Below are positions 17,606-26,794 of a stretch of 64,000 bases of DNA, piece by piece; the stretch's first letter is position 1; every line of letters begins with the position of its first letter. A program made the translations under genes and the position numbers. Source of the stretch: JAZKFT01 sp040386335. Its GTDB lineage: Bacteria; Bacteroidota; Bacteroidia; Chitinophagales; Chitinophagaceae. Under the pieces are notes generated by a model. It made no database searches and was not told the DNA's origin. It was given only the letters and a program-made list of their open reading frames with translations. The DNA is taken from positions 186,001 through 250,000 of the forward strand of contig JAZKFT010000008.1 of NCBI GenBank assembly GCA_040386335.1. Direction: 5' to 3'.

Positions 17606-17690
17606 GGTCATTAGGTCAATAGGTCATTGAGTCATTGGGTCAATAACTCACTGAGTGATTACTGACCAATGACTCAATGACTTATTGACC
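17606..17690. repeat. Inverted degenerate GGTCATTRGG-word array between convergent genes
   Basis: The left part has GGTCATTAGG, GGTCAATAGG, GGTCATTGAG and TCATTGGG in series. The right part (17663-17688) has the complements (TGACCAATGAC, TCAATGAC, TTATTGACCC). It can form an imperfect ~85 nt hairpin. It shares its words with 2541-2640 and sits in the same kind of place, between converging genes. Confidence 0.7.
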
Positions 17691-17733
17691 CATTTTCAGT
17701 GCGATACATTGTGATGTTTTAGCGTGTCAGGCA

Positions 17734-18186
17734 TTATTCTGTTTGATCCGTCCTTTCTTTTAAAAATAGGGACATCAACACCAGTGCGGCTCCTGCCGCT
17801 ATTACCAGGTAAATACCAATGCCGGCAGATGATTCAAAAGAAAGCCCACCATTTTCCTGCGGGTTTGTAATCGCTTTTTGTTTAACATCAAGGTAAGTGT
17901 GAACGCCGATGACGGCCGTTAGTATGCCCAGGACCAGGAGTATCCATCGTCTCGATGGGTTTAAGGGCGAGGCTCTTTTGCCTGTAAAACTAATGGCGGC
18001 GGCTATCGCAAATAGTACCAGCGAAATCCAGCCCACGCCCATGGTGCCTAATATGCTCTCAGTTATTTGTGTGCCTGCGTGGCTTTCGGATACAACTCCC
18101 AGGACCGAAATTTTTTCCCACGGTAAAAAGGTGGCGATGATACCAAGGTCGGATGCGGCTAAGTAAAGAAACCTGGTGCGGTGCAT
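17734..18186 (-). CDS. Hypothetical integral membrane protein
   Basis: 150 aa with about four hydrophobic segments: residues ~5-25, ~50-68 (GVGWISLVLFAIAAAISF), ~80-98 (WILLVLGILTAVIGVHTYL) and ~122-142 (GIGIYLVIAAGAALVLMSLFL). Basic loops (TGKRASPLNPSRR) suggest an inward-facing middle loop. The family is not recognised. A monocistronic small membrane protein gene whose 3' end faces the inverted word array. Confidence 0.7.
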   Translation of the reverse strand: MHRTRFLYLAASDLGIIATFLPWEKISVLGVVSESHAGTQITESILGTMGVGWISLVLFAIAAAISFTGKRASPLNPSRRWILLVLGILTAVIGVHTYLDVKQKAITNPQENGGLSFESSAGIGIYLVIAAGAALVLMSLFLKERTDQTE

Positions 18187-18276
18187 ATCGGTATAGATTT
18201 AAAAGAAGAATTGATGGTGTAAAATAAGTAACTGCAATGAATATCGTTGCGTCCTTCTCCGTGCACGCAGTCATGT

Positions 18277-18312
18277 ATAAAAAAGAAACGCAACCTGGTT
18301 CAGGTTGCGTTC
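18277..18312 (-). terminator. Terminator of the DUF4878 gene
   Basis: 11 bp stem (AACGCAACCTG and its complement, 18287-18311) with a short loop, followed on the minus strand by TTCTTTTTT. It is ~80 bp downstream of the DUF4878 stop. Confidence 0.8.
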
Positions 18313-18393
18313 TTATAAAACCAACAATCAGAAATTGAAGTATTGGGTAGGTTGGGAAGGGTTTAGGGTCTTATATCAGGCATATTCTATTAT

Positions 18394-18780
18394 TTAGAAG
18401 CTGGCCAGGTACCACTTGCCATCTTTCTTCACCATGTTGAGTGTTTCTTCTTTAGTACCATCCGCACCAAAGAGAATTTTAACCTCGGCTTTGTCGCCAT
18501 CAACGGTGGGTTCACCATTCACTTTTCCCGTGCTGAAATACTCGACATAGCTTTTCTGAAATTCCTTGTCTTTGGCTACTTCACAAACTTTTTTACTGTC
18601 GCCATCGGTATCCACGGCAGCATTGCATAAAGATTCAAGTGCGGCAAATTCACCGCTCTTTGCACTGCTGAACATGATTTCGGCCACGCCCTGTGGCGTT
18701 GTTTGATCACCTGAGGATTTGCCCTTGCAGCTTGCAAAGAAAATTAGCGCTGCCGCTGTGTAAATGAGTGTTTTTTTCAT
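18394..18780 (-). CDS. DUF4878 domain lipoprotein
   Basis: 128-aa lipoprotein with lipobox IFFASC (Cys at ~18) and a short Gly/Ser linker. The NTF2-like DUF4878 domain follows: GVAEIMFSSAKSGEFAALESLC, then VDGDKAEVKILFGADG and LNMVKKDGKWYLASF, the last being the usual lumazine-like C-terminal strand of this group. The function is unknown; members are envelope proteins, possibly small-ligand carriers. Divergent from the MATE gene across 359 bp. Confidence 0.88.
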   Translation of the reverse strand: MKKTLIYTAAALIFFASCKGKSSGDQTTPQGVAEIMFSSAKSGEFAALESLCNAAVDTDGDSKKVCEVAKDKEFQKSYVEYFSTGKVNGEPTVDGDKAEVKILFGADGTKEETLNMVKKDGKWYLASF

Positions 18781-19139
18781 GGTCGCATTTTTGAGGTTGA
18801 GTATTTTTAGTTTTGATGCAGTAAAACTAATATTTCAATCTTTCCCAAACAATAGGGCTTTAGTAACGGCCGGAACGGCTTTAAATGCGGCAGATAAGCT
18901 GAAATCGGGATCGGCCTGCAAAACAGGGGTTCAAGAATGGCGATCGTTATACCTGGGAACAGGTCACCTAAAATTTGGCCATTACGAAAATATTTTCATC
19001 TTTGCAGCCTTCAAACGAAAGAATATGAAAGTCTAACTGCTGTCAGCCCTACTTTACTGCAAGGCAGCTTCTCTTACAAATATTTACCAGGTGGTGCAGC
19101 CACCGGGGTACTTTTTTTCAATTTTCATATTCCATACCC
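18781..19139. other. Intergenic region, nothing coding recognised
   Basis: 359 bp between divergent genes, so it should contain both promoters. I found no exact TAnnTTTG in good position for either gene, no convincing hairpin and no coherent frame. Short frames here are in mixed composition and lack starts. Confidence 0.6.
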
Positions 19140-20558
19140 ATGTTAAATAAAACGGTGCACCGCAATCAATTTTTGTGGTTCATTTCCTTAATAAAACAAT
19201 CCTTTAGCGGCGCCCATTACGATTACACACAAGGCAGTCTCCGCAGCGCTATTTTACTCCTGGCTGTACCCATGATATTGGAACTTAGCCTGGAAAGTGT
19301 ATTTGCTTTAGTTGATATCTTTTTTGTAAGTAAGCTGGGCGAGAACGCCATCGCAACAGTAGGTCTTACCGAATCCGTAATTACCCTTGTGTATTCCGTG
19401 GCTATTGGTCTTAGTACCGCTGCCACTGCACTGGTGGCCCGGCGCATTGGTGAAAAAAATCCTGAAGAAGCTGCCCACGCAGGCGTGCAATCGATATTGG
19501 TCTGTATGATTGCTACTGTGTTTATCAGTGCGGCGGGTATTGTGTTTGCTCCCGATATCCTGGGTCTCATGGGTGCCAGCACCGAAGTGGTAAAAGAAGG
19601 AGCGGGGTTTACCCGTATCATGTTTGGTGGCAGCGTGGTGATCATGTTGCTTTTTCTGATCAATGGCATTTTTCGCGGAGCGGGTAATGCAGCTATTGCC
19701 ATGAAGAGTTTGTGGCTGGCCAGTTTAATCAACATTTTTCTTTGTCCTGCACTAATCAATGGGTGGGGGCCGTTGCCGGAACTGGGTTTGGAGGGAGCAG
19801 CGATTGCCACTACAATCGGTCGTGGCGCCGGAGTACTGTATCAGTGTTATCACTTGTTTAATGGTAAAGGGATCATCAAAATAGACATTAGCCATTTCAA
19901 ATGGAACGGTACGGTCGTTAAATCGCTGGTGGGCATTGCCTGGCCCGCAACCTTGCAATTTCTTATTGCATCGGGCAGCTGGATACTGCTGGCAAGATTG
20001 GTAGCAGAAACAGGTGGTACCGAAGCTTCGGCGGGTTATCAAATAGCCATTCGCAATGTGGTGTTTTTTATTTTACCGGCGTGGGGATTAAGTAATGCTG
20101 CAGCTACATTGGTAGGACAAAACCTGGGTGCTAATGAACCTTTACGGGCAGAGCGAAGCGTTATGCTTGCAACAAAATACAATGCCATTGCCATGGGTTT
20201 TGTAAGCCTGCTGTTTATATTTTTTTCGGCGCCAATTGTCGGATTTTTTACGCATGATCCTGAGGTGAAAGCTATTGGCGCGCAGGCATTGCAGATAGTT
20301 GGCACAGGGTATATTTTTTACGGCATTTCCCTGGTGATGATAGCGGCCTTGAATGGTGCCGGAGATACCAAAACGCCTACCATCATTAATTTTGCAGGCT
20401 TCTGGTTATTCCAGGTGCCATTGGCTTACCTGTTGGCAAAGAGTTTCAATATGGGACCAACCGGCGCTTTTATTGCCATCCCCGCCGCTGAAACGGCTAT
20501 TGCCATTACCGCTTTTATTGTGTTTAAAAAAGGGAAGTGGAAGAAGGTGGTGGTATAA
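19140..20558 (+). CDS. MATE family multidrug/sodium antiporter
   Basis: 472-aa inner-membrane exporter with 12 predicted helices in two homologous halves. Typical MATE segments: LAVPMILELSLESVFALVDIFFVSKLG in the first helix pair, VGLTESVITLVYSVAIGLSTAATALVARRIGE, and in the second half VGIAWPATLQFLIASGSWILLARLVAETG and WGLSNAAATLVGQNLGA. Cation-coupled drug efflux is the family role; the substrate is unknown. The ATG at 19140 gives ~30 cytoplasmic residues before helix 1. Single gene, convergent with the mla-like operon. Confidence 0.93.
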   Translation: MLNKTVHRNQFLWFISLIKQSFSGAHYDYTQGSLRSAILLLAVPMILELSLESVFALVDIFFVSKLGENAIATVGLTESVITLVYSVAIGLSTAATALVARRIGEKNPEEAAHAGVQSILVCMIATVFISAAGIVFAPDILGLMGASTEVVKEGAGFTRIMFGGSVVIMLLFLINGIFRGAGNAAIAMKSLWLASLINIFLCPALINGWGPLPELGLEGAAIATTIGRGAGVLYQCYHLFNGKGIIKIDISHFKWNGTVVKSLVGIAWPATLQFLIASGSWILLARLVAETGGTEASAGYQIAIRNVVFFILPAWGLSNAAATLVGQNLGANEPLRAERSVMLATKYNAIAMGFVSLLFIFFSAPIVGFFTHDPEVKAIGAQALQIVGTGYIFYGISLVMIAALNGAGDTKTPTIINFAGFWLFQVPLAYLLAKSFNMGPTGAFIAIPAAETAIAITAFIVFKKGKWKKVVV

Positions 20559-20594
20559 CGGATTTATGATTTATGATTTCGGATTTATGATTTG
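20559..20594. repeat. Short GATTTATGATTTAT-word array
   Basis: GGATTTATGATTTATGATTTC followed by a second GGATTTATGATTTG, directly after the MATE stop codon. The same word occurs at 27773-27794 before the MoxR gene. Confidence 0.55.
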
Positions 20595-20640
20595 TTCCCA
20601 GGGAAGGTTAGAATAAACCATTCGTAAGGTTTGGCGGCAT

Positions 20641-20682
20641 AAAAATGGGGCGGCTTCCTTTTGGAAACAGCCCCATTTTATT
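20641..20682. terminator. Bidirectional terminator between MATE and mlaD-like genes
   Basis: Stem AAAATGGGGC / GCCCCATTTT enclosing a second small stem (TTCC..GGAA). It has A- and T-rich flanks on both sides and so can serve both convergent units. Confidence 0.8.
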
Positions 20683-20710
20683 TAAAAAATTTTTGTCCCT
20701 TATCTGCTTA

Positions 20711-21637
20711 TTACTGCCGTGTACTGTCGATGACAGCCGGTACCGGAACGGCTACGCCATCCTTTTTCATTTGCGCCGCTTTCTTCAAATCATTTTTCTT
20801 TTTTAATGCTTCTGCCTTTTTTAAATCCGCTTGTTTTTTTGCTTCTGCTTTTTCCTTTTTCTTAAAAAAGCCTTTCAGCAAAAAATTATTTTTAGCTGCT
20901 TCCATATTCTCACTTAATCCCTTGGTGCCAGTCTTTAGATTGGTCATGGTAGAATCAAGTTCTTTACTAAATTTTTCGTCGTTCATCAATTTCGACAAGG
21001 CGCCTTTTCCACTATTCATTTTTGTGGTAAAGCTGGCAAATTCGTTGGAACTTTTTTGCAGGTTCATCAACGTACTCTTAAGGCTGCCGGATAATTCATT
21101 GTCGCCAATGAGTTTAGATAAAAAACCATCGCCGTTATTAAGCTTATAACTTAGCGAAGCCAGTTCGGTAGTGATAAAACCTGCGTTGTCAACGGTTGTC
21201 TTTACACTAGCCATGATGTCTTCCATTTCCACTGCGCTACGGGAAATTATGTTACTATTATCGCTTACCGGTGATTTAGTAATCGTTCCGGGGGAAATCG
21301 TCAGGACTTTATCTCCCATTAAACCATCTGAACCGATGCTCGCAGCGGCATCTGTTTTAATGAACTTCTGCACATCTTTTTTGATGACCATGGTGACCAT
21401 GACAGATGTATCTGTTATCAATGCAATATCATCAACCGTACCTACATTAATACCTGAGAAGCGTACATTATTACCCACTTTCAGACCACTTACTGTTTTA
21501 AACTGAGATCTTAGCTGAAAGGTGGAGCCAAACAAATTTTTCTGCTTGCCAATAAAATAAATGGCACCGGCGAACAATACCAGGCCTATTATCACAAACA
21601 TTCCCAATTTCCATTTAAAACCCGATTCCTGCTTCAT
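20711..21637 (-). CDS. MlaD/MCE family lipid-transport protein
   Basis: 308-aa membrane-anchored periplasmic MCE protein, the substrate-binding part of an Mla-type phospholipid transporter. I use the ATG at 21637 (MKQESGFKWK); the longer frame to 21661 begins with TTG. One N-terminal helix (LGMFVIIGLVLFAGAIYFI) leads to the MCE domain (about 40-115: LRSQFKTVSGLKVGNNVRFSGINVGTVDDI..DTSVMVTMVI). A helical region follows (KLNNGDGFLSKLIGDNELSGSL repeats), then a very Lys/Ala-rich tail (KKKEKAEAKKQADLKKAEAL) ending in a Pro/Val segment. The gene follows the ATPase gene directly. Confidence 0.93.
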   Translation of the reverse strand: MKQESGFKWKLGMFVIIGLVLFAGAIYFIGKQKNLFGSTFQLRSQFKTVSGLKVGNNVRFSGINVGTVDDIALITDTSVMVTMVIKKDVQKFIKTDAAASIGSDGLMGDKVLTISPGTITKSPVSDNSNIISRSAVEMEDIMASVKTTVDNAGFITTELASLSYKLNNGDGFLSKLIGDNELSGSLKSTLMNLQKSSNEFASFTTKMNSGKGALSKLMNDEKFSKELDSTMTNLKTGTKGLSENMEAAKNNFLLKGFFKKKEKAEAKKQADLKKAEALKKKNDLKKAAQMKKDGVAVPVPAVIDSTRQ

Positions 21638-21661
21638 ATAGTTAGCTTTTTTACTGAACAA

Positions 21662-22441
21662 TTAAATAAAAAATGACCGCACCCATTCGTCATCGCTTTT
21701 TTCCAAATCCTCATAAGTTCCTTCTGCATGGATGATGCCGTCTTTTAAAATCACCAACCGGTCGCCTGTAAGCTTAGCACAGGCCATGTCGTGGGTTATA
21801 ATAATAGAAGTTGTCTTATTTTTTTTCTGAATGGCTAATATCAGTTCGCTTATTTCTCTGGAAGTGATCGTATCCAACCCGGTAGTGGGTTCGTCATACA
21901 GGATAATTTCAGGATTAAGGATGAGGGTACGGGCAAGCCCAACCCTTTTACGCATGCCACCAGACAATTCAGAAGGCATTTTGTCGATAGCCTCCGCAAG
22001 GCCGACATTTTCCAAAGTCTCCACAATTTTCGTATCAGCATCCTTTTGTGAAATGTCCCTGGAGTGCCGTCTTAGCGGAAACGCCAGGTTCTCCTTCACT
22101 GTCATGGAGTCGTACAAGGCAGCATTCTGAAAAAGGAAACCGATCTTTAATCTGACCGTATTCAGATCATTACCATTTAGTGTAGTAATATCTTCACCAA
22201 AAACTTTTATTTCTCCTTCGTCTGCGATTACCAGCCCCACCAGGCACTTAATTAGTATCGATTTTCCCGACCCTGACTTGCCCAACACCACCAGGTTTTC
22301 ACCTTTGTTTACAATAAAATCGACTCCTTTTAATACATGGTTATCCTTGCCAAAAGATTTACGCAAACCTTTAATGCTGATCTCCGGTTCTGTATCAGCA
22401 CCGGCAACGGGAGCAATCGCAATTGTTTCTTCCTTTGTCAT
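21662..22441 (-). CDS. ABC transporter ATP-binding protein (MlaF type)
   Basis: 259-aa cytoplasmic ATPase energising the MlaE/MlaD-like transporter. Walker A is GKSGSGKS (residues 54-61), followed by the signature LSGGMRKRVGLART and Walker B IILYDEPTTGLD, with SIIITHDMACA as the switch His region. The residue pattern around LSGGM(R/K)KR is characteristic of the MlaF subgroup. It lies between the permease and MCE genes with gaps of 7 and ~24 bp. This gives the order mlaE-mlaF-mlaD; no mlaB or mlaC homologue is adjacent, which is usual in Bacteroidota. Confidence 0.95.
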   Translation of the reverse strand: MTKEETIAIAPVAGADTEPEISIKGLRKSFGKDNHVLKGVDFIVNKGENLVVLGKSGSGKSILIKCLVGLVIADEGEIKVFGEDITTLNGNDLNTVRLKIGFLFQNAALYDSMTVKENLAFPLRRHSRDISQKDADTKIVETLENVGLAEAIDKMPSELSGGMRKRVGLARTLILNPEIILYDEPTTGLDTITSREISELILAIQKKNKTTSIIITHDMACAKLTGDRLVILKDGIIHAEGTYEDLEKSDDEWVRSFFI

Positions 22442-22448
22442 TTATTTT

Positions 22449-23303
22449 TTATATAAACAGATCAGTTATTTGCACTGCGAACGCATCAATTATAAAAATG
22501 GTCAATGATGCAGCCACTACCGCCGAGTTAGCTGCCTTCCCAACACTTTCTGTGCCGTTAGCGGCAGTGTAACCTTTATAGCATCCAATCATTCCAATAA
22601 AAAATCCGAAGAAAAATGTTTTGATGGTGGCTGGTACAATATCTATAAAGTCCAGTGATTCAAGAACCTGGTTCATGTACCTGAAAAAGCTAACATCACC
22701 GTTGATGTTAATACCCATGAACCCGCCGAGTATCCCAATTGCGTCTGCAAATATTACCAGTAGTGGTATCATCAGTGTTGTAGCAAGGATCCGTGTCACC
22801 ACCAGGTATTTATAAGGATTGATTGCCGAGACTTCCATTGCATCTATTTGCTCGGTTACCTTCATTGATCCAAGCTCAGCACCAATGCCGGATGCGATTT
22901 TGCCGGCACATATCAATGCAGTAATTACCGGGGCAATTTCTCTTATTAAAGAAAGGGCCACCATGCCAGGCAACCACGATTCTGCACCAAATTCGGCCAA
23001 TGTAGGCCGTGTTTGAATAGTGAGAACCAGGCCCATAATAAAACCCGTAATACCCACCAATGGCAACGACTTGTATCCGATGCTGTAGCACTGCCTGATA
23101 AATTCTTTTAATTCAAAAGGGGGACTCACCAGCTCCTTAAAAAACCTTGCTCCAAACAGCGTCGTGTTCCCGGCATCGTTAAAAATGTTCTTTAGATAAG
23201 CAACCAAAATGTTTTGCTTTAAAAATTTCCGTTTATGAATTTGCACTTCCTGAATGACGACAAGCTTCAAACGCTGCCTGTAATGGCAGCTTGTATAAAA
23301 CAC
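22449..23303 (-). CDS. ABC transporter permease (MlaE family)
   Basis: Inner-membrane permease of the lipid transporter, ~250-284 aa. The MlaE core is clear: LPLVGITGFIMGLVLTIQ, ALSLIREIAPVITALICAGKIASGIGAELGSMKVTEQIDAMEVSAINP and a final FFFGFFIGMIGCYKGYTAANGTESVGKAAN. The start is uncertain: the longest frame opens with GTG at 23303, only 6 bp from a terminator hairpin, which leaves no room for a promoter. A start near 23207 (TTG, then VAYLKNIFNDAG) would give the usual ~250 aa. First gene of the mla-like operon. Confidence 0.92.
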   Translation of the reverse strand: MFYTSCHYRQRLKLVVIQEVQIHKRKFLKQNILVAYLKNIFNDAGNTTLFGARFFKELVSPPFELKEFIRQCYSIGYKSLPLVGITGFIMGLVLTIQTRPTLAEFGAESWLPGMVALSLIREIAPVITALICAGKIASGIGAELGSMKVTEQIDAMEVSAINPYKYLVVTRILATTLMIPLLVIFADAIGILGGFMGININGDVSFFRYMNQVLESLDFIDIVPATIKTFFFGFFIGMIGCYKGYTAANGTESVGKAANSAVVAASLTIFIIDAFAVQITDLFI

Positions 23304-23308
23304 ACAAA

Positions 23309-23341
23309 GAAAAAGCGGTGCGAAAGTGTACCGCTTTTTCT
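23309..23341 (-). terminator. Terminator downstream of the acidic hypothetical gene
   Basis: Stem GAAAAAGCGGT / ACCGCTTTTTC with a 10 nt loop. It separates the 102-aa gene from the mla-like operon. Confidence 0.85.
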
Positions 23342-23356
23342 TTATATGTTATCGCA

Positions 23357-23665
23357 CTAGGAAGCCATTGTAGGCGGCTCTGTAGTGGGTGTTTCGGGAT
23401 CAATTTCTACTTCTGGCGGAGCATCGTCACCACCTGGTGTTGAAGCTGGTACGTCCTTGTCGTTTTCGTAGTCGTCATCTCCCTTACCGTAATCATTTCC
23501 TTGTTCATTTACTACATCTTCACCTTGTTCATTCACAATAGATGGTGCTTCTGTTTCGTCCGCACCACCGGGTTGTGACTGATTTTGAGCGTCACTGTTT
23601 TGAAAATGTCCCTGTTGATTCTGATCGTTTAAAAGTTCGTCTGTGGCATTTGTTGTTGTGTCCAT
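23357..23665 (-). CDS. Hypothetical acidic low-complexity protein
   Basis: 102 aa, rich in Asp, Glu, Asn, Gln, Pro and Gly, with no signal peptide or hydrophobic segment. It is probably intrinsically disordered. The segment VNEQGEDVVNEQGNDYG is an internal near-duplication. The C-terminus is Pro/Thr/Glu-rich (PPEVEIDPETPTTEPPT). No family recognised. Gene identity is supported by an ATG, a good terminator 16 bp downstream and coding-like third-position bias. Confidence 0.6.
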   Translation of the reverse strand: MDTTTNATDELLNDQNQQGHFQNSDAQNQSQPGGADETEAPSIVNEQGEDVVNEQGNDYGKGDDDYENDKDVPASTPGGDDAPPEVEIDPETPTTEPPTMAS

Positions 23666-23946
23666 GGCATTGCTTTTTAATCGTTGGGTAAAATAATTTC
23701 CATTGATTAGCCATGAATTCTATGCCAGAATTTTATCAATAGGAGTTGTTAACCAATTAGATATAGTAGCGTATGAATGAGCAAATTGTTCCTCATTTCG
23801 GGTAACAAAAAACATCCTGTTGTCAGAATGAGCGTAGCTATTGCTTGAAACAGTTTATGAACCGGGAGTGAAGCTCATTTACAGTTATGCTAAAAAAATG
23901 GACGCAACCAGATGATTAGAAATGGCATTTAGACGACAGCAGACTG
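23666..23946. other. Intergenic region, nothing recognised
   Basis: 281 bp between two minus-strand genes. It has no coherent frame, no strong hairpin and no word array. Confidence 0.5.
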
Positions 23947-24816
23947 CTACTTGTTTTTTAAGGCAGACTCAAGAAATTGTTTCACAGTATTCATGAGTTC
24001 TTTATCATCATAGGCCGCACCGCCATGTCCGGCACCCGGGATAATTTCGAGTTGCACGGCGACCTTATTTTTCTTGCAGGCTGCCAATAATTCCAGCGAT
24101 TGATTAATCGGCACCTGGATATCCTGGTCGCCGTGAACAATCAATATTGGAGGGTCGCTGCTATCTACATGGTAGACCGGGCTCGCTTTCCGGGCTAATT
24201 CCGGAACTTCTTCAACTGGTTTGCCAAGTAACAATTTCAGGGAAGGAACCCTCACACCCAGGCCATGAGGGGTGGATTGGTTTAAGATTGTCAAAAAGTT
24301 AGAAGGTCCGAAAAAGTCGAGAATTACCTGTACCGAAGAACTCTCATTGGTATGAGCCCCAATATTTCCTTCCAATTCCAAATTGTTATTGGTGAGCCCT
24401 GCCAATGCAGCTAAATGACCTCCTGCTGATGAGCCCCAGATAATGATCTTGTCTGATCTGTAACCATATTTTTTTGCATTGGCCCTTAAAAAGCGGATGG
24501 CTGCCTTAATATCATGAATAGGTGCTGGAAAAATGGCTTCTTCACTTAACCGGTAGTTAATGCTGGCAAGCGCATATTCATGTGGCAGCATGCCCGTCGG
24601 CGGAGATTTTTTAGAGCCCGAACGCCAGGCCCCGCCGTGGATCCAAACAATCAGGTAAGGCTCCTTTTTACCGGCGGGCATGTACAGATCAAGCAGCAGG
24701 CTTTTGCCGGGGATGGTCGCATACACAATATTCTTAGTGGTATCGGTTTGGGCATGCAGGCACGAAAAGCAACCGCAGGTGAGTAGCAATAACAGGTATC
24801 GGATCGCGGTTTTCAA
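23947..24816 (-). CDS. Alpha/beta hydrolase, secreted esterase (HSL/BD-FAE-like)
   Basis: Exported serine esterase of ~289 aa. I place the start at a TTG (24816) because KTAIRYLLLLLTCGCFSCLHAQ is then a proper signal peptide; the longer frame (24861, also TTG) adds 15 uncharged residues. Oxyanion motif WIHGGAW, nucleophile elbow GSSAGG, acid in ILIVHGDQD and catalytic His in IPGAGHGG are all present, in the usual order. It resembles the lipase/esterase group that removes acetyl or feruloyl groups from polysaccharides, though the substrate cannot be known. It is 54 bp from the MFS gene and in the same direction. Confidence 0.88.
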   Translation of the reverse strand: MKTAIRYLLLLLTCGCFSCLHAQTDTTKNIVYATIPGKSLLLDLYMPAGKKEPYLIVWIHGGAWRSGSKKSPPTGMLPHEYALASINYRLSEEAIFPAPIHDIKAAIRFLRANAKKYGYRSDKIIIWGSSAGGHLAALAGLTNNNLELEGNIGAHTNESSSVQVILDFFGPSNFLTILNQSTPHGLGVRVPSLKLLLGKPVEEVPELARKASPVYHVDSSDPPILIVHGDQDIQVPINQSLELLAACKKNKVAVQLEIIPGAGHGGAAYDDKELMNTVKQFLESALKNK

Positions 24817-24869
24817 ATAGAAGTTCTTTACAGCTAAAGTAATGAAGGGTAGTAAGAACAACCTCTTTT

Positions 24870-26165
24870 TTAATCAGGGGTTTTGTTTGCAGTTCGCGGC
24901 CTGGATGGTTCGAATTGCTTCAATGGCGCTGCCTGTCCGGCTTTTATCATCCTACTTACGCGGTACACGAGGTACACGCCGATAATGGTAAGCCCTGTTA
25001 TGATATATCCCAATGTATCATAATGTTCCAGCGGGCTGTATTTTGTTTTTTGAACCACTACCATGCCACCTACAGCAGCTGCAACACCGCCGGCCATTTG
25101 CTGTAAGGAGGCATTAATACTCATGAATGCACCCCTGTCCTGCAGTTTTGGTAAGGCGGAGGTCAATGCCATTGCCGGCACCATCCTGCTCATGATGCCT
25201 GCCATAAAAAATACATTCAACACTAATACCACCCAAAATGGTACCGGGGTCAGGTGCGTGTATATCAATACCATCACAATCATCCAGGCGGACGCAATTG
25301 CGAAAATGGTAAACTTGTCAATCTTGTCGCTCAGCTTACCGATAAAGGGCATAATGATGATTGCCGCCACACCCGACACCATAAATAATACGGGCAATTG
25401 TTGGGTCGTAACATGAAGATTGTTGATGGAAAAGGCGCTGCCCCAGGGCATCATCATAAAGCCACCAAGCGAAAGAAATGCCGTGGCAAGAAAGCCTATC
25501 CGGTAATTGCGTTGTGCAATGGTATGCCAGAGGTGCATAAATGCATTCCGATCGGTTTGTACAGCCAGGTGCGTGGTGATCGGTTCCATTTTATACATGA
25601 TGATCAGCCATATAATTGTTGCCAGGCCAACGATCATTAAAAACGGCGACTGCCAACCCAGGCTATTGGCGAGGAACAAACTAATAGGGATACCCAATAC
25701 CTGGCTGGCACCAAATCCCATTTGCATGAAACCCATTACACGCCCCCGTTTTTCAATGGGAAAGAGATCTGCAACTATCGCCATGGATATGGAACCTATA
25801 ACGCCACCAAACAGGCCGGTAACAATCCTGGCAACCATCAACATAAAATAAGATGTAGAGATGCCACACAGCAGCGTGCCTGCAATAAAGCCTATGTAAA
25901 AAAACAAGAGCAGTTTTTTCCGGTCAAACCTGTCCGCAAACCCTGCGGTAAGCAGGCCCGAAATACCAGCGCTGAAAGCATAGGCCGACACGGCAAAACC
26001 GAATTGACGGGTAGTTAGCTCCATAGACTTCATCAGCATATCGCCCAGCGGCGACATCACCATAAAATCCAAAACCACGGTAAATTGTGTGAGGGCCAGC
26101 AAAACAATAACCAACACCTGGTAGGGTGAAAATTTGTTATTAATGGCTTGATTGGGTAGTGACAT
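24870..26165 (-). CDS. MFS transporter (DHA1-like)
   Basis: 431-aa, 12-helix major facilitator. Motif A between helices 2 and 3 is recognisable (GLLTAGFADRFDRKKLLLFF) and is followed by RIVTGLFGGVIGSISMAIVADLFPIEKRGRVMGFMQMGFG, typical of drug/proton antiporters of the Bcr/AraJ-like type. The first helix LALTQFTVVLDFMVMSPLGDML is also typical. The C-terminus is short and basic (PSRPRTANKTPD). It probably shares a transcript with the downstream esterase. The substrate is unknown. Confidence 0.92.
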   Translation of the reverse strand: MSLPNQAINNKFSPYQVLVIVLLALTQFTVVLDFMVMSPLGDMLMKSMELTTRQFGFAVSAYAFSAGISGLLTAGFADRFDRKKLLLFFYIGFIAGTLLCGISTSYFMLMVARIVTGLFGGVIGSISMAIVADLFPIEKRGRVMGFMQMGFGASQVLGIPISLFLANSLGWQSPFLMIVGLATIIWLIIMYKMEPITTHLAVQTDRNAFMHLWHTIAQRNYRIGFLATAFLSLGGFMMMPWGSAFSINNLHVTTQQLPVLFMVSGVAAIIIMPFIGKLSDKIDKFTIFAIASAWMIVMVLIYTHLTPVPFWVVLVLNVFFMAGIMSRMVPAMALTSALPKLQDRGAFMSINASLQQMAGGVAAAVGGMVVVQKTKYSPLEHYDTLGYIITGLTIIGVYLVYRVSRMIKAGQAAPLKQFEPSRPRTANKTPD

Positions 26166-26265
26166 GAGGGATTTTGGAAAATAATTTTTTGAGAGGTCTC
26201 AGGAAGCAACAGAACAAAAAAGGCAGCCATTTTTTGCGTAGCGATGGGCTAGGGGTACGCTAATT

Positions 26266-26670
26266 TTAAAGGTCAAATACGATTTCTTTCACGCCATCCT
26301 CTGGTGGTCCGTATCTTAGTGTCACTTTAGCACCTTTCATAAAAGGTGTCAGTTTTAGAACTGGTTTAATGGCATTAAATATATTTTCTGCATCAGGCCC
26401 ATACATGTACAAATTTCCGTCGCTGTTATCAATAGCAATGTCATTCCCGTCATATTCACCCAATTGGGTTTCTTCAAATACTTTTTCCAATTGATCTTCG
26501 AGTATAAATAAAGAATCAAGTCCTTGAATACCGTAATTAAATTTTACGATTACTGCTTGTTCAATATTCATCTTATATGAAGTTTTGGTTTCCTTTGAAA
26601 TACTATTCTTCGACGTGCTATTTGAACATGAAATAAAAATCACAAAGGGAAGTAAAAATGTAATCTGCAA
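26266..26670 (-). CDS. Hypothetical lipoprotein
   Basis: 134 aa, starting at TTG (26670) with a signal ending in the lipobox FVIFISC (Cys ~15). A Ser/Lys-rich linker precedes a ~95-residue alpha/beta domain (VIVKFNYGIQGLDSLFILEDQLEKVFEE..GEYDGNDIAIDNSDGNLYMYGPDAE). That region resembles small immunity-type or DUF-type folds, but I cannot name the family. It lies ~120 bp downstream of the MoxR gene, in the place where a DUF58 gene would normally be. Confidence 0.6.
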   Translation of the reverse strand: MQITFLLPFVIFISCSNSTSKNSISKETKTSYKMNIEQAVIVKFNYGIQGLDSLFILEDQLEKVFEETQLGEYDGNDIAIDNSDGNLYMYGPDAENIFNAIKPVLKLTPFMKGAKVTLRYGPPEDGVKEIVFDL

Positions 26671-26794
26671 AATATGTATTGCATATAATTCAGTTCAAAT
26701 TAATTGCCCTAAAACCCTACTTTGTAAAGGTTCAGAATTTTTTGCACAAAGAATTCTCTCATCACTCTTCATGAATTATTCCATGCCGTTACTG